From contig UQFY01000011.1 in NCBI GenBank assembly GCA_900540385.1, forward strand, positions 1 through 64,000: a DNA stretch of 64,000 nucleotides, given 5' to 3'. Under the pieces are notes generated by a model. That model had not been told where the DNA came from, made no database searches, and saw only the letters and a list, made by a program, of their open reading frames with translations. This DNA comes from an uncultured Mollicutes bacterium (lineage in GTDB: Bacteria > Bacillota_I > Bacilli_A > RFN20 > CAG-826). Below are positions 16,255 to 26,602 of this stretch, piece by piece (position 1 is the first letter of the stretch; the number at the start of each line of letters is the position of its first letter). A program made the translations under genes and the position numbers.

Positions 16255-18885
16255 ATGAAAGGTAAAAAATTACTTTTTGGGATGTTGCCTTTAAGCGCAG
16301 CAATGATTCTTGCTGCTTGTAATCCATCCGTCCCAGCCTCATCTTCTAGCAATCCTGCTAGTGAAGAAACGCCAAGCTCGGAGATCGTCACTCCTACACC
16401 AACAAGCTCTGAAACATCAAAAGAAGAAGTCACTCATCGTGAAGGACTCAATAAAACTCTTGCTGAAGGAGCCGTCACTCGCGATTATGACGAAAGATTC
16501 GACAAAACCATCGAAGATTTCTCCGGCGAAAGTCTAAATGGTGTCAGCGATGCTACAAGACATAACGCCTTCCTTCGTGAAGTCGTTGACTCAAATTTGC
16601 CTGATTTCCAAAATTCTCCTGATGCTGCCATCTTTAAAATGGCTGCTGGAGCATTGGATGGAGACAAGACTCTTTTAGGTTCTTCCATCGTTCATCTCTC
16701 TATGCGCGTTACGGAAGGGAAACTTCCTTTAAAGGACTTAGTTTTTGCCATCCGTCCAAGCGATGATAATTCAGCCCACGTTTTTGAAATTAACCTCGCC
16801 GAAGCAGTTAACGAAGATGGCGATAAGAATCCTGAACTTACAAACGAATTCCAAGATATTACCATCGACGTTGGAAACTCTATTGATGATGCAACAACCA
16901 CCTTCCCAGGAACGGCTTTAAAAGTCTTAGAAAATGCGGTTGGTTTCCACCTTTATGTAAAGAAAGAGGCGGAAGTGTCTGCTGTTATCGAGATGGAAAA
17001 AGTCTCCACCAAGAAAGGTGATACGGAAACCGTCTTCGATACTTTTGATCGTCCAAATCTTTCGAAGAGCGATATGGTCTATTGGGGACCTACGGATAAT
17101 CCAAACTCTGTCTTTGTTAGAAAAGGCCTTCTTATTGGGAAAGATAAGAAATATACGACTCCAACCCTCACGGAAGAACAAAGAAAGAGCCATGTTGTTT
17201 TCTCTGTTCTTGGCGATATGAGCCAAAGCAAGGTCTCTGTTGCTTATGATGATGCCGAAAACACCACAAAAACGTTACCTTTTGCGGAATTAAAAGCCCA
17301 AGAAGACAAAGCGGTGGTGAACGCTATCGATGGTGCCTATACCAATTTGGCAATTGACCTTAGCAAGTTTGCTGGACCGGAAGGCGCCAACGTGAAAACC
17401 ATCACTTTAGAGAATGCAGGTGATAATGAACTTCAGCTCAGCAATGTCTTTATGACCTCTTTCGAAATGCCAGATTTGGTTAAGAAATATCCAACCTTCA
17501 ACACAAAGACCGCAGTCACCTTTGATAACTTCAATCGTGAATATGCCAAAATGCCTTCTGGCGCTGATGGTTATACGGCCTCGACAACTGACGAAAGAAA
17601 CGTTTCTGCTGGCATTAATGGCATGACCTCTTGGTCAAATGCAGATAATATCAGCATGACAGGTGGAACGTTAAATCTCCCTGCAACCGAGGGTTATAAT
17701 GAGGTTTCCATCGATTCTAGCCATGTTTTACCTGGTGCACAATATATCGTTTTCTCCATCAAAGCGGATGATGATGCGGATTTGAATAGCTTCCGTTTCG
17801 CAATGGGCGGGAAAACCGTTTGGTTTAACGCTGCTTTAGCTATGGAAGGCGTGAAGACCTACAAAGATCCAGTTTATGAAACTCCATATACCACCGAAGA
17901 TGGCTTTAAATGGTATGTCGTTGATTTAAAACAACACGAAATCAATTCTACTGGCAGTATTGAAATCTATTACACCGGTGCAAAAGATATCAAACTTGAC
18001 AGTGTCTTCTTAGCCAATGGCTTTAGTGCTGTCCATGGTAGAAAAGGGGATTTAGATCTTGCTAATCTCAATGAAGCTGAATTAGATTTGGCTGGTTATC
18101 ATTATATTGGTGGAGTTGGCCCATCCGTCAATGCAAGATATGGCGCTGTCACAATGAAAGGCGATGGAACTGCAACTTTAGCAACATTCCGCGCTTCTTA
18201 TAATGACGATGACGCGAAGTGGATCAAAGATTCTGCAATTGACGTGTATACCGAAGATGGCCGTAAAGTCACAAAAGACGAAGTCATTCCTGACACCTAC
18301 GCGACCTATTATGTTGATTTAGAATCCGTTAGCTATGCCAAAACTGGAACGGGTTGGTTCAAAGCCCATATCGGTGGTGAAGGGGCAACCGGGAAAATTA
18401 ACATTAAAGAAATCTTCATGGCCTCTCAAGGGTATGCAAAAGATCTTGGAAGCAAAGAAATCGTCTCTAATGGTTCATATGTGGGTGAAGTTGTAAGCGA
18501 ATCTCTCCCATTTGATGCCTCAATGATGATTCTTCATGTCACTGGAGATGAAGGAACAACTTTGAAAGACTGGAGATTCACCTTAGAAAAAGACGGCAAA
18601 GTCGATGAGGCTTGGCCAAGCGGAAATCCAGGGCTCTTAAAAGTCATGTGGGGTGACGCTTTCGATTTCGAAAATACGGCTATTGGAAGTGGTTTAGATC
18701 TTATCGTTGATTTAAGCGCCCTTCCGAAGGAAAAGCAGTCAACTGCTGGAAAACTCCTTAAATACCACATCGGTGGAGGAGTTGGAGCGAATGGCAAGAA
18801 GATTCAAATTGAAACGAAACTTGTTGCTAAAGAAACCCCATCCAATATGGCTTTGGCAGACTACAGCCAACTTTGGACGAAATAA
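16255..18885 (+). CDS. Large surface lipoprotein, probable carbohydrate-binding accessory protein
   Basis: 876 residues with a lipoprotein signal (lipobox ILAAC, Cys22) and a Ser/Thr/Pro/Glu-rich linker to about residue 60. The rest appears to be at least four degenerate modules of about 150-200 residues. Each has a pattern of short beta strands ending in a phrase such as F(R/T)F...W...VDL...G.I.I, as in jelly-roll carbohydrate-binding modules. I cannot name a family and see no catalytic motif. It sits between the extracellular hydrolase and the solute-binding protein, so a glycan-capture role at the surface is likely. AAAGGA lies 8 nt before the ATG. Confidence 0.65.
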   Translation: MKGKKLLFGMLPLSAAMILAACNPSVPASSSSNPASEETPSSEIVTPTPTSSETSKEEVTHREGLNKTLAEGAVTRDYDERFDKTIEDFSGESLNGVSDATRHNAFLREVVDSNLPDFQNSPDAAIFKMAAGALDGDKTLLGSSIVHLSMRVTEGKLPLKDLVFAIRPSDDNSAHVFEINLAEAVNEDGDKNPELTNEFQDITIDVGNSIDDATTTFPGTALKVLENAVGFHLYVKKEAEVSAVIEMEKVSTKKGDTETVFDTFDRPNLSKSDMVYWGPTDNPNSVFVRKGLLIGKDKKYTTPTLTEEQRKSHVVFSVLGDMSQSKVSVAYDDAENTTKTLPFAELKAQEDKAVVNAIDGAYTNLAIDLSKFAGPEGANVKTITLENAGDNELQLSNVFMTSFEMPDLVKKYPTFNTKTAVTFDNFNREYAKMPSGADGYTASTTDERNVSAGINGMTSWSNADNISMTGGTLNLPATEGYNEVSIDSSHVLPGAQYIVFSIKADDDADLNSFRFAMGGKTVWFNAALAMEGVKTYKDPVYETPYTTEDGFKWYVVDLKQHEINSTGSIEIYYTGAKDIKLDSVFLANGFSAVHGRKGDLDLANLNEAELDLAGYHYIGGVGPSVNARYGAVTMKGDGTATLATFRASYNDDDAKWIKDSAIDVYTEDGRKVTKDEVIPDTYATYYVDLESVSYAKTGTGWFKAHIGGEGATGKINIKEIFMASQGYAKDLGSKEIVSNGSYVGEVVSESLPFDASMMILHVTGDEGTTLKDWRFTLEKDGKVDEAWPSGNPGLLKVMWGDAFDFENTAIGSGLDLIVDLSALPKEKQSTAGKLLKYHIGGGVGANGKKIQIETKLVAKETPSNMALADYSQLWTK

Positions 18886-18904
18886 GTAAAATAGTAGAAG
18901 ATTT

Positions 18905-18929
18905 GGAGAGAGGGCAAAACCCTCTCTCC
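18905..18929 (+). other. Intra-operon mRNA hairpin
   Basis: A perfect 10-bp stem (GGAGAGAGGG with CCCTCTCTCC) and a CAAAA loop, with no T tract after it. It lies 18 nt before the start of the binding-protein gene and just upstream of its GGAGG. It is best read as a processing or stability hairpin that sets the binding-protein mRNA apart, rather than as a terminator. Confidence 0.6.
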
Positions 18930-18946
18930 TTATGGAGGTTTAACAT

Positions 18947-20362
18947 ATGAAAAAGAAAACTTGTGCTTTAGGAATCTTATTATCGTTGTCTGGAATTCTT
19001 TTTACTTCTTGTAAAGGAGATAACGGCAATAAGATCGAGTTGAAAATCGGTTTTTGGCCAGAAGAAGCCTCCACGGCTGATGTTGAGATGTACCAAGTTT
19101 GGAAAGAAAAATTTGAAAAAGACAACCCTCAATATGTAATTAAAGGAGATCCTTATACCTATAGTACAGAGACGGTTGGCAGCAAACAAATGATGGGTCA
19201 ACTCCCTGATGTATGGCAAACCTGGTTCACTGAACCTCAAAAACTCAAAGAAAAGAACATTATTCGTCCAATCAGCAAACTTCTAAAAGAAACGGGTTGG
19301 GATGAAAAAATGGATGAAGAGATGAAACAAACTCTTACTTTTGGTGATGACATCTACGGCATTCCAAGAGATGGATATGGTCTTGGACTTTTACTTAACA
19401 AACGTATTCTTGGAGAAAATGGCATCCTACCAGAAAAGAAAAAAGACGGAAAAACGTATTATTCTTTAACAAAAGATGATGGAACGCCAGCTTATCCAAC
19501 GACTTGGGAAGAAGTTTACGATGTTTCATCGACGATTGCGGAGAACGATTCTGCAAAAGGCTTCATGATGTACTCCTCCAATAAGAACGGGGGTTGGGTT
19601 TTTAGCAATATGGTTTGGAATTTTGGTGGAACCCTCCAAAAGAAAGAAGGGAATAAAGTCCTTGCGAATTTAAATTCCAAAGAGGCCGTTTCTGCCCTTG
19701 AATGGATTCAAAAGATGAAGAAAGACGATCTTCTTCAGGAAAAAATCGCTTGTGTTTATAACGATTGGTATTCAAATATCAATGAAAAAGTAGCTATGGC
19801 GGTAGTTGGAAGCGACGTTCTTCAACAAGCCGCCCTTCAAGGCCATTGTGATATGAATGATCTTGCTTTTGTTCCAATGCCAGCAGGGGATGGAATTCAT
19901 CATTATTCCTTATACGGTGGAACTCCATATGTTTTCACTAAAGGCATTTCTGATGAAAAAGTTAGAGGAATTTTGAAATTTTTTGACTATATTGGTCGTT
20001 CTCCAAGTGTTTCTTCCAATAATATGGAAGCGAAAAAAGAAGGATATGAGGTTGCTAAAAAGAAAGGCCAACCAATCCTCCCGAGCATTATGCCATGGAA
20101 AAATTCAGATTATTTAACGAAAGCTAAAGAACTTGAAGATCAATACATCAACGTCAATATGGAGGATTATTCCCCTTTCTTTAACCACATCCAAGAAAAC
20201 AAACATTCCGAAGAACCGTATAATGCGCAAGAAATGTATGAGGTCTTGGATACTGCTCTTCAAAGCATTTTCAATTCTCCTGAAACAAGTGATTGCGATT
20301 CTCTTTTGACAACCGCTAACTCTTCTTTCCAAAAGACTTTAGATAAAAACGTCAACAAATAA
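18947..20362 (+). CDS. Sugar ABC transporter solute-binding lipoprotein
   Basis: 471 residues, an extracellular solute-binding protein of family 1 (MalE/MsmE type). The lipobox is LFTSC (Cys22), and the mature protein starts with the IGFWPEE strand and continues through WQTWFTEP, a GIPRDGYG motif and a GGWVFSNMVWNFGG segment typical of the hinge regions. It delivers oligosaccharides to the permeases encoded directly downstream. The hairpin at 18905-18929 may raise its level above that of the membrane subunits. Confidence 0.92.
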   Translation: MKKKTCALGILLSLSGILFTSCKGDNGNKIELKIGFWPEEASTADVEMYQVWKEKFEKDNPQYVIKGDPYTYSTETVGSKQMMGQLPDVWQTWFTEPQKLKEKNIIRPISKLLKETGWDEKMDEEMKQTLTFGDDIYGIPRDGYGLGLLLNKRILGENGILPEKKKDGKTYYSLTKDDGTPAYPTTWEEVYDVSSTIAENDSAKGFMMYSSNKNGGWVFSNMVWNFGGTLQKKEGNKVLANLNSKEAVSALEWIQKMKKDDLLQEKIACVYNDWYSNINEKVAMAVVGSDVLQQAALQGHCDMNDLAFVPMPAGDGIHHYSLYGGTPYVFTKGISDEKVRGILKFFDYIGRSPSVSSNNMEAKKEGYEVAKKKGQPILPSIMPWKNSDYLTKAKELEDQYINVNMEDYSPFFNHIQENKHSEEPYNAQEMYEVLDTALQSIFNSPETSDCDSLLTTANSSFQKTLDKNVNK

Positions 20363-20373
20363 AAAGGCAAATT

Positions 20374-21291
20374 ATGTTTAGAAAACCTACAATTGAACGC
20401 AAAAGGAACTGGAAAAGCGTCCTAAAGAGAAATGCTTTAGGATGGGCTTTTATGATTCTCCCGCTTCTTTTGTTTACTTTTTTTGTTTGGTATCCGATGA
20501 TAAGAAATTTCATTCTCGCTTTTCAAGATGGATATGAAGACGCTTCTTTTGTTGGTTTTCAGAATTTTATCGATGTATTTGAGGATCCCACATTCCTCTC
20601 TGCATTGAAAAACACCTTTCTTTATATCGGTTTCTCCTTGCTAATCGGATATTTGGTCCCTGTTATTTTAGGTTTTCTCCTATCCGAAGTAATTCACGCA
20701 AAAGGCTTCTTCCGAGTCGTTTTATATCTTCCTTGCATGATTTCTGGAATGGCAGTGGTCTTTCTTTTTAATTCCATGTATGGTGATGGATCAACCGATC
20801 TTTTCAACGTAATCATTATGAAAATGGGTTTTCAAGCCCATCCATGGAAAGGTTCCACGAATCTCGTTATTCCTCTTATCGTCCTTGCCATGACTTGGAA
20901 AGGGGCTGGAAGTACGGCTCTTATCTATCTTTCTGCTTTTCAAAGCATTGATGATTCGATGTATGAGGCGGCACGTATTGATGGAGCAAGTTCCGTTCAA
21001 AGATTTTCACGTATTACGATTCCTGCTTTAAGAGGGACTCTTCTTACCTTGTTTGTCTTACAAATTATCTCTGTTTTTCAAGTCTTCTATGAGCCTCTTG
21101 TCATTGGTCCTAAGGGAGGACCATTGGATGCGTCGATGTCTTTGATGTTACTTAGCTATTTATACGCTTTCGAGGATTTTGAATACGGAAAGAGCGCTGC
21201 TACTGCCTTAATTTTGGGCGGAATCATCATCCTTTTCACAATTTTATATGCCCTTTTAGACAATTATTTAAAGAAAAAGGAGGGAAAATAA
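20374..21291 (+). CDS. Sugar ABC transporter permease, MalF type
   Basis: 305 residues with six membrane helices. The EAA loop EAARIDGASSVQRFSRITIP, which contacts the ATPase, is well conserved. It forms a heterodimer with the next gene's product. AAAAGG lies before the ATG, 11 nt after the binding-protein stop. Confidence 0.92.
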   Translation: MFRKPTIERKRNWKSVLKRNALGWAFMILPLLLFTFFVWYPMIRNFILAFQDGYEDASFVGFQNFIDVFEDPTFLSALKNTFLYIGFSLLIGYLVPVILGFLLSEVIHAKGFFRVVLYLPCMISGMAVVFLFNSMYGDGSTDLFNVIIMKMGFQAHPWKGSTNLVIPLIVLAMTWKGAGSTALIYLSAFQSIDDSMYEAARIDGASSVQRFSRITIPALRGTLLTLFVLQIISVFQVFYEPLVIGPKGGPLDASMSLMLLSYLYAFEDFEYGKSAATALILGGIIILFTILYALLDNYLKKKEGK

Positions 21292-21292
21292 T

Positions 21293-22207
21293 ATGAAAAA
21301 ATACGTTTTTCCTCGCTTAAAAGACAAAAGAAGTGGTTTTCTTAATTTTGCCGATTATCGTAACCCTGCCCATAAAGTTGGATATGCTTTTATCGTCTTT
21401 TTCCTTCTTCTTTTCTCTTTCATCGCCTTATTTCCAATTATTTATCTTTTAGCCTCTGCTTTAAAATCCGATGGGGAAATCAACTCTAGCATTTACACCT
21501 TTTGGCCAAAAGTATGGGATTTCGGTAGATTCGTCCGCATTTGGCAAACAATTGATTTCACCAAATATTATCTCAATACGTTTGTATACGTTATTGGGGC
21601 CGTCATTTGTGCCGTTCTCTTTAATTCTTTGCTTGCTTATGCAATCGCCATCATTAAACCATTCGGCTATAAGGTAATCGATAAATTCATCTTCCTCGGG
21701 TATATGATCCCGGCGACCTTAAACATCTTACCTCTTGCTAAAGAAATCGCTGATTTCGGGTTTCTTTCCAATCCAGATTCTTACCTTACTTTCTTGCCTT
21801 TGTGGCTTTCTTTTGGTGCTAACGCTTATTATTACATGCTTTTTAAAGATTATTTTTCTCGCCTTCCAAAATCTCTTATGGAAGCGGGAAGCATGGATGG
21901 AGCAGACCAACTACAAATTTTTAGAAGAGTAGTTCTTCCTTTAAGTAAACCAATGATTGGCATCGTGGCTATATTTTCGATGACCGCTTCCTATAGCGAT
22001 TTCCTTCTTCCATATTTGGTTTTGCAAAGTAACAAACTAAAGACCCTTATGGTCGGTATCTATAACATTGGCTCGGCTGGAGACATCCTAAAACCGGAAG
22101 ATTTCTTGATGTTATTGGTCTTCTCTATCATCCCTCAATTAATTATTTTCCTTATTTTCCAACGTCAAATTATGGGCGCTGGAGCGAATAAAGGAAGCAA
22201 GGAGTAG
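21293..22207 (+). CDS. Sugar ABC transporter permease, MalG type
   Basis: 304 residues with six helices and an EAA loop (EAGSMDGADQLQIFRRVVLP). It is translated from AAGGAGG right after the MalF-type gene. The ATPase of this importer is supplied by the fusion protein at 26599. Confidence 0.92.
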   Translation: MKKYVFPRLKDKRSGFLNFADYRNPAHKVGYAFIVFFLLLFSFIALFPIIYLLASALKSDGEINSSIYTFWPKVWDFGRFVRIWQTIDFTKYYLNTFVYVIGAVICAVLFNSLLAYAIAIIKPFGYKVIDKFIFLGYMIPATLNILPLAKEIADFGFLSNPDSYLTFLPLWLSFGANAYYYMLFKDYFSRLPKSLMEAGSMDGADQLQIFRRVVLPLSKPMIGIVAIFSMTASYSDFLLPYLVLQSNKLKTLMVGIYNIGSAGDILKPEDFLMLLVFSIIPQLIIFLIFQRQIMGAGANKGSKE

Positions 22208-22211
22208 TATT

Positions 22212-24476
22212 ATGGCTAAAGTAAGAACGAAATACTTAGAAACAGAGCCTTTTTCCGTCAAAGAAATTGGGTTTCATAAAGAACGTAACCAAGTTAGCGA
22301 ATCCATTTTCTCCTTAGGAAATGAATATAGTGGGGTTCGTGGTTTCTTTGAAGAAGGAATCTCTCTTCCATCCTTGATTGGAACCTATTACAACGGTATT
22401 ATCGAAAACTCCTTAGAAGACACCCCAAGCGCCTATAAGGGGATTGTGAAAAGAGGCCATTTCACGATCAACTCCACAAACTATCTTAAATGTGAGATTT
22501 ACGCCAATGGGGAAAAGCTAGATTTAGCAAAAGTCTCTTTCTCTAATTTTGAAAGAACTCTTTCTTTTAAAAGTGGCCTTCTTGACCGCCGTTTTCTTTG
22601 GAAATTAAAAGACGGCACGGAAATCAAAGTCACCTTCCTCCGTCTTTTAGGCATGAAATCCCCCTTTGAAGCAATTCAAAGAATCTCCTTTGAAAGCAAT
22701 CATGACGTCTCTCTTTCTCTTTCTTTATCCTTAAACGGCAACATTCTCCATTGGGGGAATCATTGTTATTGGGATAAAGGGGAAGTCATTAACGAAAATG
22801 AAGAATATGGTCTCTTTTTAAAAACGCCAACTACCCATCAATCCTTATTAACTTTAATGAAGGTAGATTCGTCTTCTCTTCCAACCCACGCGGAAATGAA
22901 AGAAAAAGAAATTACCCTTTTCTATGAGATTCCTTTAAGAGCCAATAAGCAAGAAGAAGTCACCCGTTATGTGGTGAATATTGCGGATAAAGTGAGCGAT
23001 AATCGTTTCTTAGAGAGAAAAGAAGAAGGGGAGAAAGAACTTTCTCTTCTAACGAAGAAAGGCTTCGAAGGCCTTTTAAAAGAAAACGAAGAATTCTTCC
23101 AAGACGCTTATCAAAAAAGCGATATCGAAATTGATGGGGATCCAGAGGATCAACAAGGTATCCGTTTTTGCTTGTTCAATCTTCAACAAGCCTATTGGGG
23201 TTTCTCGGAAGATAATAACATCGGGGCGAAAGGCTTAACAGGCGAGGCTTATTCTGGCCATGCCTTCTGGGATAGCGAAACATATTGCCTTCCTTATTAT
23301 TTATTTACTAATAGAAAGGCTGCTAAAGACCTTCTTTTATTCCGTTATAACACTTTGAAAGAAGCGAAGGAAAGAGCAAAAGACCTCGATTGTGAAGGAG
23401 CGGCGTATCCTATTGCAACGCGTAATGGTAAAGAAGCGTGTACGCTTTGGCAACATGCCTCCACCCAAATTCAGCCAACGACTGCGGTCGCATATGCGAT
23501 ATTCCATTACATGAATCTTTATCAAGATGTTGCTTTTATGAACGAATATGGCTTAGAAATGTTGCTAGAAATCGACAAATTCCTTCTAACCCGTGGGCAA
23601 TGGAACCAAACTCATAGCCATTTTGGCTATTATGGTGTGATGGGACCGGATGAATTCGAAGTCATGGTTAACCATAATATGTATACAAACATCATGGCTA
23701 AAAAGACTTTTGAATACACTTTAAAAGTGCTTTCGGATTCCCGCTTTGATTCTAAAAAGATCTTAGTAAAAACAAAATTTGATGAGAAACACATCCAAGA
23801 AATGAGAGAATGCATGGATAAAATGCTCATTCTTTATGATCCAAAAACTCATTTATATGAACAACATCAGAGTTTTTATGACCTCCCACACATTGACGTT
23901 GATAAGATTCCGGTAACGGATTTCCCTCTTTATTCTCATTGGAGCTACGATCGAATCTATCGTAATGACATGATTAAACAACCAGACGTCTTGATGTTCC
24001 TTTTCCTTTATAACCAGGATTTCTCCTATGAAGATAAAAAAGCCAACTATGAATATTACGAGCCTCGTTGTATTCATGAATCTTCCCTTTCTCCGTCGGT
24101 TCATAGCATTCTTGCTGAAGAGTTAGGAAAAGAAAAGGAAGCACTTGATTTCTTTGGCTTTGCAACCCGACTTGACTTAGATGACTATAACCGTAATACC
24201 TCAGAAGGACTTCATATGACATCTATTGCCGCGGCATGGATGAATATCGTTTATGGCTATTTAGGACTTCGTTCCGATAAAGAGGAACTCTCCGTTAACC
24301 CATCCTTGCCTAGTAGATGGAAACATTATTCCGTTAAAATCACCTATCACGGTTCTTTATTGCGTTTCGATGTTTATCCTAAGAAACTTCTTATTCATAA
24401 CGAAGGAAAGCCTGTTGAAGTGAACCTTTATCATAAGAAAGTTCTTCTTGATGGTTTAATGGAGTTCTCTCGATGA
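22212..24476 (+). CDS. GH65 glycoside phosphorylase, maltose-phosphorylase-like
   Basis: 754 residues. It has the GH65 plan: N-terminal beta-sandwich, (alpha/alpha)6 barrel and a small C-terminal sheet. The general acid is predicted at Glu481 in GPDEF, and the phosphate-binding loop lies in HESSLSPSVHS. The IKQPDVLMFL motif resembles maltose phosphorylases, as opposed to the KQADV form of the next gene. GH65 enzymes cleave alpha-glucosides with phosphate, giving beta-glucose-1-phosphate, which fits the mutase encoded downstream. Exact linkage cannot be told from sequence. AAGGAG sits just before the ATG, 4 nt after the permease stop. Confidence 0.88.
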   Translation: MAKVRTKYLETEPFSVKEIGFHKERNQVSESIFSLGNEYSGVRGFFEEGISLPSLIGTYYNGIIENSLEDTPSAYKGIVKRGHFTINSTNYLKCEIYANGEKLDLAKVSFSNFERTLSFKSGLLDRRFLWKLKDGTEIKVTFLRLLGMKSPFEAIQRISFESNHDVSLSLSLSLNGNILHWGNHCYWDKGEVINENEEYGLFLKTPTTHQSLLTLMKVDSSSLPTHAEMKEKEITLFYEIPLRANKQEEVTRYVVNIADKVSDNRFLERKEEGEKELSLLTKKGFEGLLKENEEFFQDAYQKSDIEIDGDPEDQQGIRFCLFNLQQAYWGFSEDNNIGAKGLTGEAYSGHAFWDSETYCLPYYLFTNRKAAKDLLLFRYNTLKEAKERAKDLDCEGAAYPIATRNGKEACTLWQHASTQIQPTTAVAYAIFHYMNLYQDVAFMNEYGLEMLLEIDKFLLTRGQWNQTHSHFGYYGVMGPDEFEVMVNHNMYTNIMAKKTFEYTLKVLSDSRFDSKKILVKTKFDEKHIQEMRECMDKMLILYDPKTHLYEQHQSFYDLPHIDVDKIPVTDFPLYSHWSYDRIYRNDMIKQPDVLMFLFLYNQDFSYEDKKANYEYYEPRCIHESSLSPSVHSILAEELGKEKEALDFFGFATRLDLDDYNRNTSEGLHMTSIAAAWMNIVYGYLGLRSDKEELSVNPSLPSRWKHYSVKITYHGSLLRFDVYPKKLLIHNEGKPVEVNLYHKKVLLDGLMEFSR

Positions 24477-26602
24477 AAGATATCATTTCGTGTGACACAT
24501 ATAACAGAAATGAACGTATCCTTGAAGGAAATCGTTTTCTTATTGGCAATGGCCATTTAGGGTATCGCGGTTCTTTAGAAGAGGAAAACAAGGAAGAGAT
24601 GAAAGGCCTTAACCTTGTTGGAGTCTATGATAAATACGAGGATAAGTGGAGAGAATCCATCAATATGCCTGATCCTCTTTTCTTAAGAACTTTCGTTGAA
24701 AATTCCGAAGAAGATATCAAAACAGCGGACTCATTATGCCATAATATGTCTCTCCATTTGGAGAAAGGATACTTCTCTAGAAAGTCTTCCTTCCCGAATT
24801 ATTGCATTTCAAGTGAACGTTTTCTTTCATTTGAAAGAGATAATTTGCTTGCTTCAAAAATTGAAATCGAGGCGAAGCATTCTCATTCTTTTTTCTTCCA
24901 TTATGGATTGGATTTGAACGTCTATGAAATAAATGGCCCCCATTTTAAAGTGAAAAACGTTAAAGAATTACGTAATTGTCTCCTTTTTGAAGGTGTTACA
25001 AACGAAGGAAGACATCTTTTTGAGGCGGTTTCTTATCGCGTTCATCCTTTGAAAGGAAACTCAGAAACAACCTCTCCCCATTTAGAAAACCGTTCTATCT
25101 ATGTTTCGAATTTCTCTTTAAAAGAAGGAGAAAAAGTACAATTTGAAATCTATTCTCTTATCTTTGAAGAAGAAAAAGACTTCGAAAAAGAGATGGATAA
25201 AATTCTATCTTTAGGATACGAAGAGTTGAAAAACGAACACACGTCCCTCTTCTTTTCGCTATATAAGAATGCGAAAGTCTCCTTAAAAGGTGATCCAAAC
25301 GGAGAAATAGAAAGCAACTACTCCATCTATATGTTGCTTATTTTAGGCGATAGGAATCGATTCCGTTCTATTCCTGCTAGAGGGGTAAGCGGTCAAACCT
25401 ATAAAGGCGCGATTTTTTGGGATACGGAGATTTTTCTTTTGCCATTCTTTTCTTTCCAAGAACCAGCAGTAGCCAGAAACCTATTGAAATATCGTATTCA
25501 TACTTTAGAAGGAGCGAAAAAGAAAGCGAAAGAATTTGGATACGAAGGTGCTTTCTTTGCTTGGGAAAGCCAAGATAATGGTCTTGAAGCCTGTTCAAAA
25601 TATAACGTGACAGACTATAAGACGGGCAAGCCAATCCGCACCTACTTTAACGAAAAACAAATTCATATTAGTGCGGATATCGCCTATGCTTTCGAGAATT
25701 ATGAAAAAATCACCGGTGATTCCTCTCTTCTATATGAAGGAGGCATGGAGCTTCTTCTTGAGATCTCGCGTTTCTTTTTATCTTACGCAACCTTTAGAAA
25801 TGGAGAATATCATCTAGACGACGTCATTGGTCCAGATGAGTATCATGAAAGAATCAACGACAACGCTTTTACCAACTACATGGTTCAACACGCTTTACGT
25901 TACACATTAAGGAAATTAGAGGAAAACCCTTCTTTCTTGGACAAATACTCCTTGGATAAAATGAAAATAGAGGACTTCCTATCTAATTTCTATCTTCCGA
26001 AAGCAAATTCCTCAGGGGTTATCGAACAATTTGAAGGCTATTTCCAAAAAGAAGACTGTTCCGTGGATGAAGTTCGTTCTCGCCTTAAGGATCCTAAGCA
26101 ATACTGGGGTGGAAAAGACGGGCCTGCTTCACCGACACAAATTATTAAACAAGCAGATGTTGTCGCGATGCTCGTTCTCCTTAGCGATGAGTTCCCGCTT
26201 GCGATAAAGAAAGCAAACTACGATTATTATTTCCCTCGAACGGAACACGGTTCCTCCCTTTCTTCCAGTATGTATTCTTTATTAGCCACGGAAATCGGTG
26301 AAAAAGAATACGCTTATAAGATGTTCCGGAAATCCGCTTCCATCGATTTATACGGCCCACAAAAGCTCTTTGCTGGGGGCGTTTATATTGGAGGCAGCCA
26401 TCCTGCTAGCGAAGGAGGAGCGTATATGTCTCTTCTCTATGGCTTTTCAGGATTAAAAATCCATGGGAAAGAAATCAACGTCTCAAACAACTTGCCAAAA
26501 GAAATAAAGGAATTGAAGTATTCCATCTTCTTCCAAGGCGAACGTTATCTAATTGATATTCAAGAAAATAAAAATACTATCAAGAAGGAGGTATCCAAAT
26601 GA
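24473..26602 (+). CDS. GH65 glycoside phosphorylase, second paralogue (kojibiose/nigerose type candidate)
   Basis: 709 residues. The general acid is predicted at Glu456 in GPDEY, and the phosphate site EHGSSLSSSMYS and KQADVVAML are classical GH65. The KQADV form is seen in kojibiose, nigerose and trehalose phosphorylases, so it probably handles another alpha-linkage than its neighbour. It overlaps the previous gene by ATGA. Two GH65 enzymes with different signatures in one operon point to a branched or mixed-linkage alpha-glucan, which is inference. Confidence 0.85.
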   Translation: MKDIISCDTYNRNERILEGNRFLIGNGHLGYRGSLEEENKEEMKGLNLVGVYDKYEDKWRESINMPDPLFLRTFVENSEEDIKTADSLCHNMSLHLEKGYFSRKSSFPNYCISSERFLSFERDNLLASKIEIEAKHSHSFFFHYGLDLNVYEINGPHFKVKNVKELRNCLLFEGVTNEGRHLFEAVSYRVHPLKGNSETTSPHLENRSIYVSNFSLKEGEKVQFEIYSLIFEEEKDFEKEMDKILSLGYEELKNEHTSLFFSLYKNAKVSLKGDPNGEIESNYSIYMLLILGDRNRFRSIPARGVSGQTYKGAIFWDTEIFLLPFFSFQEPAVARNLLKYRIHTLEGAKKKAKEFGYEGAFFAWESQDNGLEACSKYNVTDYKTGKPIRTYFNEKQIHISADIAYAFENYEKITGDSSLLYEGGMELLLEISRFFLSYATFRNGEYHLDDVIGPDEYHERINDNAFTNYMVQHALRYTLRKLEENPSFLDKYSLDKMKIEDFLSNFYLPKANSSGVIEQFEGYFQKEDCSVDEVRSRLKDPKQYWGGKDGPASPTQIIKQADVVAMLVLLSDEFPLAIKKANYDYYFPRTEHGSSLSSSMYSLLATEIGEKEYAYKMFRKSASIDLYGPQKLFAGGVYIGGSHPASEGGAYMSLLYGFSGLKIHGKEINVSNNLPKEIKELKYSIFFQGERYLIDIQENKNTIKKEVSK

